DNA from: Verrucosispora sp. NA02020
GTDB lineage: Bacteria > Actinomycetota > Actinomycetes > Mycobacteriales > Micromonosporaceae
Reading direction: 5' to 3'
NCBI RefSeq assembly: GCF_013364215.1
Contig: NZ_CP054923.1
Span: forward strand, 2,480,001-2,544,000
Length of the DNA stretch: 64,000 nucleotides
Part shown: in pieces, positions 61,092-64,000 of the stretch
Layout: each line of letters begins with the position of its first letter
Numbering within the stretch: the first letter of the stretch is position 1
The notes under the pieces: generated by a model
Databases searched by the model: none
The model's input: only the letters and a program-made list of their open reading frames with translations
What the model was told of the DNA's origin: nothing
Made by a program: the position numbers and the translations under genes

Positions 61092-61592
61092 ATGGCGGGT
61101 TTCGGCGAGCCGGGGACGACCCCGGTCGACGCGTCCGGGATGACCGTGGGAGTGGTCGCCGCACGGTGGCACGGTGAGCTGACCGACCACATGCTGGAGC
61201 GGGCGGTCGCCGCCGCGCAGGCGTGCGGGGCGCGGGCCGTGACGGCCCGGGTGGCCGGCTCGGTGGAGCTGCCGGTGGTCGCGCAGGCGTTGGCCCGCCG
61301 CTGCGACGTGGTGGTCGCGCTCGGCGTCGTGATCCGTGGCGCGACCGCGCACTTCGACTACGTCTGCCGCTCGGTCACCGACGGGCTGACCCGCATCGCG
61401 CTGGACGAGGGCAAGCCGGTGGCACACGGCGTGCTCACCGTCGACACCATCGAGCAGGCCCGCGACCGGGCCGGGCTGCCCGGCTCCGCCGAGGACAAGG
61501 GCTGGGCCGCCACCGTCGCCGCACTCGACGCGGCGCTGGCCGTCCGGCAGGTCGCCACCGCCGGCAACCAACGCGTCGGCTTCGGCGCCTGA
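61092..61592 (+). CDS. ribH: 6,7-dimethyl-8-ribityllumazine synthase
   Basis: RibH condenses the two RibBA/RibD-derived precursors and assembles as an icosahedral or pentameric particle. The 166-residue protein shows VGVVAARWHGELTDHMLERA, a catalytic-region ALGVVIRGATAHFDYV, and GVLTVDTIEQARDRAG, as in the family. The stop codon lies inside the stem of a strong terminator. It ends the rib operon. Confidence 0.94.
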   Translation: MAGFGEPGTTPVDASGMTVGVVAARWHGELTDHMLERAVAAAQACGARAVTARVAGSVELPVVAQALARRCDVVVALGVVIRGATAHFDYVCRSVTDGLTRIALDEGKPVAHGVLTVDTIEQARDRAGLPGSAEDKGWAATVAALDAALAVRQVATAGNQRVGFGA

Positions 61593-61636
61593 CCGCCCGT
61601 CACCCCTCCGTCGCCGGAGGGGTGACGGGCGGTCAG
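61589..61636 (+). terminator. Strong terminator of the rib operon
   Basis: A perfect 21-bp stem (61589-61609 with 61616-61636) and a 6-base loop, GTCGCC, include the ribH stop codon. It is the longest perfect terminator-like stem in the window. Confidence 0.9.
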
Positions 61637-61661
61637 TGCAGAACTGCGAGCCGGCGCTTCA

Positions 61662-61671
61662 ATTGATCAAT
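61662..61671. promoter_or_regulatory. AT-rich palindrome upstream of the XRE regulator
   Basis: ATTGATCAAT is a perfect 10-bp palindrome in an unusually AT-rich stretch of this genome, inside the 251-base gap after ribH. It could be an operator for the regulator that starts at 61844, but no second copy was found. Confidence 0.3.
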
Positions 61672-61843
61672 GAATCGGTGGAGGATGTCGCTGGGAACCG
61701 CAACCTCTCTTCTTGGGTGGGTGCCTACGCGGATCGGAACGTGGCCTTTCGGCAACGACCAGCAGAGGCGAATTTCTCAGCGTGAAGCGGCGGATCCCGA
61801 CGCCAAGTCCTAGGACAGGTCCGGACGACGAGGGGACCGGGAT

Positions 61844-62986
61844 ATGCCTCCACGTGCCAGCACGATTGTGGACCCGCGTTTCGCTGCTGAGTTGCGGCGG
61901 TTGCGTGAGGAGCGGGGGCTTTCTCTGCGACAGTTGGCCGCCGTTGTCAACCACGGCAAGAGCCTGATTCACCAGTTCGAGTCGGGGCAGACCAAACCCA
62001 CCGTGGAGATCGCGGCCCGGCTGGACCGGGCGCTCCAGGCACAGGGAGCATTGGCCGGGATGGTGTCGACGGCTCCGGAGGTGGGGGAGCGGCTGGCATT
62101 TGCGGCGCTGCGGCCCCACCACGTCGATTCCGCTGCGGTCAACGCTCTCGGCAATCTCCTCGCGGGTTACCGCCTCTTGGAGGATGCCATCGGGTCTGGA
62201 CCCGTGATGGGAGCGGTCCGGATGCAACTCGACACGGTGGTGTCCCTGCTGCGCGACGCACCTGTGGGGACGAGAGCCGAGATGGTGGACATGGCTGCTC
62301 AGTGGGCACAGTTCGCGGGATGGCTGGGTATCGCCCGAGGGGACGCGAGTGCGGCGACTACCTGGCATGCGCGGGCTCTGCAATGGGCGAACGAGGCCGG
62401 CAACAAGAATCTAGTCGCCACTGTGCTGTCGTTTCAGGGCCACCAAGCGGAGTGGCAGGGTGATCTGCCGGCAATGGTCGGACTGTCCCGCGCCGCTCGA
62501 CGGGACGACAGCGTCGATGCTGCGCTGCGAGCCTACTGCGCAGGTCAGGAGGCTAGAGGATTGGCTATGGCGGGCGCGGCTGCCGCCGAAGTGAGTAGCT
62601 GCTTGGCCGAGGCGTCCGAGTTGGCCGACCAGGCTGCGGAGGGGCCATTGTCCCCGTGGGGCTACTGGTACACGCGGTCGTTCTTCGCCGTGCAGCACGG
62701 CATCGCGTGGCGCTACCTCGGCGCGACCGACAGCCGTGCGAACGACCGAGCGCTGGAATTGCTGATGACGGGTGTCGCAGGGGTGAGCGAGGAGGCGGCC
62801 GGAGCGGATTGGCACGGGCGCAACCTCGTGCACCTTGCCATCGCACAGGGGCAGGCTGGCGACCTGACAGCGGCCCGCGAGACGTTGGCAGCGGCGGATC
62901 AGATAGCCGTTGCCTCCGCGTCTCGACGGCTGACCAACGAGGTCATTGCGGCTGTCCGCGAACTCGCTCTGTCCGGCATGCCGTAG
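61844..62986 (+). CDS. XRE-family transcriptional regulator with TPR-like C-terminal region
   Basis: The 380-residue protein has an N-terminal helix-turn-helix (about residues 11-68: LRRLREERGLSLRQLAAV and SLIHQFESGQTKPTVEIAARL), then about 300 residues of helical repeats (WARALQWANEAG-like, RAARRDDSVDAALRAY). This is the layout of many actinobacterial sensory XRE regulators, which often control adjacent small genes. The ATG at 61844 has GGGACCGGGA upstream. The ligand and target genes are unknown. The region has lower GC3 than the backbone, suggesting accessory DNA. Confidence 0.8.
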   Translation: MPPRASTIVDPRFAAELRRLREERGLSLRQLAAVVNHGKSLIHQFESGQTKPTVEIAARLDRALQAQGALAGMVSTAPEVGERLAFAALRPHHVDSAAVNALGNLLAGYRLLEDAIGSGPVMGAVRMQLDTVVSLLRDAPVGTRAEMVDMAAQWAQFAGWLGIARGDASAATTWHARALQWANEAGNKNLVATVLSFQGHQAEWQGDLPAMVGLSRAARRDDSVDAALRAYCAGQEARGLAMAGAAAAEVSSCLAEASELADQAAEGPLSPWGYWYTRSFFAVQHGIAWRYLGATDSRANDRALELLMTGVAGVSEEAAGADWHGRNLVHLAIAQGQAGDLTAARETLAAADQIAVASASRRLTNEVIAAVRELALSGMP

Positions 62987-63104
62987 CGGACGAGGCGACT
63001 CGCTCGACTTGCTCTCCGTGATCTCAGGATGATCGAGGGTGACGGCGGCAGCAGTTATCATCCTCCATCCTCTTGCCGCCGCGCCCTCGTCGAAGGGCCG
63101 GGAA

Positions 63105-63272
63105 ATGGGCAGCAGAGACCGTCGGGCATCAGCGAGCCGTGGCGAAGAGATCGAGGCGGCCGAGCGGGAGGCCGCAAAGCAGCGGATTCTCGATCTCGCC
63201 GAAGCGGAGCGGATACCGGCCGAGGAGACAACCCGCGTGCGTCGGGCCGGCCGGGGCCGTCGTGCGGAGTGA
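63105..63272 (+). CDS. Small hypothetical protein before a second XRE regulator
   Basis: The 55-residue protein is very charged, with a helical Glu/Ala/Arg middle (GEEIEAAEREAAKQRILDLA) and an Arg-rich end, [17 protein letters not shown] 63105 has GGGCCGGGAA upstream; a GTG at 63039 would add 22 residues. It ends one base before the next gene. I do not recognise its family. Confidence 0.45.
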   Translation: MGSRDRRASASRGEEIEAAEREAAKQRILDLAEAERIPAEETTRVRRAGRGRRAE

Positions 63273-63273
63273 G

Positions 63274-64000
63274 GTGCCGATAGGGCGCCGCATGGCGCAG
63301 TGGCGGGTGCGGCGGCGAATGACCCAGCAGATGCTCGCCGATCGGCTGGGAAAGTCGAAGAGTTGGGTCGACAAGGTGGAGCGAGGTGCCCGTGCTCTCG
63401 ACCGGTACCCCCTGATCGAGGAGATCGCGCGGGTCCTGCGGGTTGATCCCTCCGTGTTGCTTGGTCGCCACGTCGGTGGGCTCTCATCGACGGTCAGCGA
63501 CAGAGCCGACGGGTTGGACGAGGTCTATGCCGTCGTCGCCTGCCATGACGTGTTTCGACCCAGCGCATCGAGCCGGTCGAGCGCTGTCGAAGAGGTTCGG
63601 CGACAGGTCACGCATGCCTGGTTGACCTATCACCACGCTCATTACCCGCAGGTGTTGCGGACTCTTCCGGAGCTGTTGGCGTCCGTGCAGCACACACATC
63701 GGTCCGATGTCCGGGCAGGAGTCGAACTCCTGGTGCAGGCGTACCGGATCACCTCGTTAGTGTCGGTGAAGATCGGCGAGGTCGCTCTGGCATGGCTGGT
63801 GGCAGACCGGGCAGTGACCGTCGCGAACCTCGATCCGTTGCTGGCGGCAACCGCTGCAATCCCACTCGGTCAAGCCTTACGGGCAGCAGGCCGGAACCAA
63901 CTCGCGGTTGCGGTAACGATCGCTGCGGAACGCTGTCTCGACCAGGGGCAGGCGGGAGCGGGAGATCTGTCCGTGCGGGGCACGCTGTTGCTGCAAGCCG
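63274..64000 (+). CDS. Second XRE-type regulator (cut by window end)
   Basis: The first 242 codons are present and the frame is open to the right edge. An XRE helix-turn-helix occupies about residues 3-60: RVRRRMTQQMLADRLGKSKS then WVDKVERGARALDRYPLIEE and LRVDPSVLLGRH. The rest is helical (VEEVRRQVTHAWLTYHHAHY, TLPELLASVQ) and resembles the sensory half of the regulator at 61844. GTG 63274 has GGAGTGA just upstream; GTG 63262 and ATG 63291 are alternatives. Confidence 0.75.
   Translation, partial: MPIGRRMAQWRVRRRMTQQMLADRLGKSKSWVDKVERGARALDRYPLIEEIARVLRVDPSVLLGRHVGGLSSTVSDRADGLDEVYAVVACHDVFRPSASSRSSAVEEVRRQVTHAWLTYHHAHYPQVLRTLPELLASVQHTHRSDVRAGVELLVQAYRITSLVSVKIGEVALAWLVADRAVTVANLDPLLAATAAIPLGQALRAAGRNQLAVAVTIAAERCLDQGQAGAGDLSVRGTLLLQA

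Overview
The window is a very GC-rich, densely packed actinobacterial chromosome segment. GTG and ATG starts are common, genes often overlap by ATGA or GTGA, and actinobacterial markers are present (BldD, the mIHF type of integration host factor, DUF948/DUF6167 proteins before alaS). Gene content, the Pro/Arg-rich proteins and the intergenic repeats fit Micromonosporaceae (Micromonospora or a close relative). The core order alaS-ruvX-mltG-aroE ... aroC-aroK-aroB-aroQ-efp-nusB-bldD-pyrR-pyrB-pyrC-carA-carB-pyrD-pyrF-mihF-gmk-rpoZ-coaBC-metK-priA-fmt-rsmB-rpe is the order I know from Streptomyces, so most of the window is conserved housekeeping backbone.

Layout. 1-10237: a huge disordered membrane protein, two small membrane proteins, alaS, ruvX, mltG and aroE. 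10238-24494: an accessory block splitting aroE from the other aro genes. It opens with an intergenic palindrome and a DUF397 remnant, then a secreted GH26-like glycosidase, a secreted beta-propeller protein, and a nine-gene surface-polysaccharide operon (acyltransferase, chain-length protein, polymerase/ligase, flippase, sulfotransferase, kinase-like protein, Alg14/Alg13-type split glycosyltransferase, GT2). 24591-29316: aroC, aroK, aroB, aroQ, efp and nusB, facing bldD across a shared terminator. 30204-41283: the pyrimidine operon behind a PyrR-binding RNA site that abuts its ribosome binding site, with bioA between pyrD and pyrF. 41455-48344: mihF, a degenerate guanylate kinase, rpoZ, coaBC, two identical tandem metK genes, and priA. 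48345-53881: an NMP-kinase/ParB-like fusion, a cytochrome P450, def, fmt and rsmB. 53934-55784: two paralogous lipoproteins on the minus strand. 56031-61592: rpe, a receiver-GGDEF protein, then an FMN riboswitch and ribD-ribE-ribBA-ribH. 61637-64000: a lower-GC accessory edge with two XRE-type regulators and a small protein.

Most notable signals: (1) metK is duplicated in tandem with about 1.19 kb identical and only one visible difference, and both copies are C-depleted on the coding strand relative to neighbours; (2) a P-loop nucleotide-kinase domain is fused to a ParB/sulfiredoxin-like domain; (3) the guanylate kinase lacks the P-loop lysine and appears to lack its lid region; (4) an intergenic hairpin repeat family occurs at two sites; (5) an 80-bp unit between ribE and ribBA duplicates 20 bp and preserves an ATGA stop/start junction at both ends; (6) the polysaccharide locus inside the aro region carries a sulfotransferase.

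All calls come from reading the sequence and family knowledge; no database search was run.
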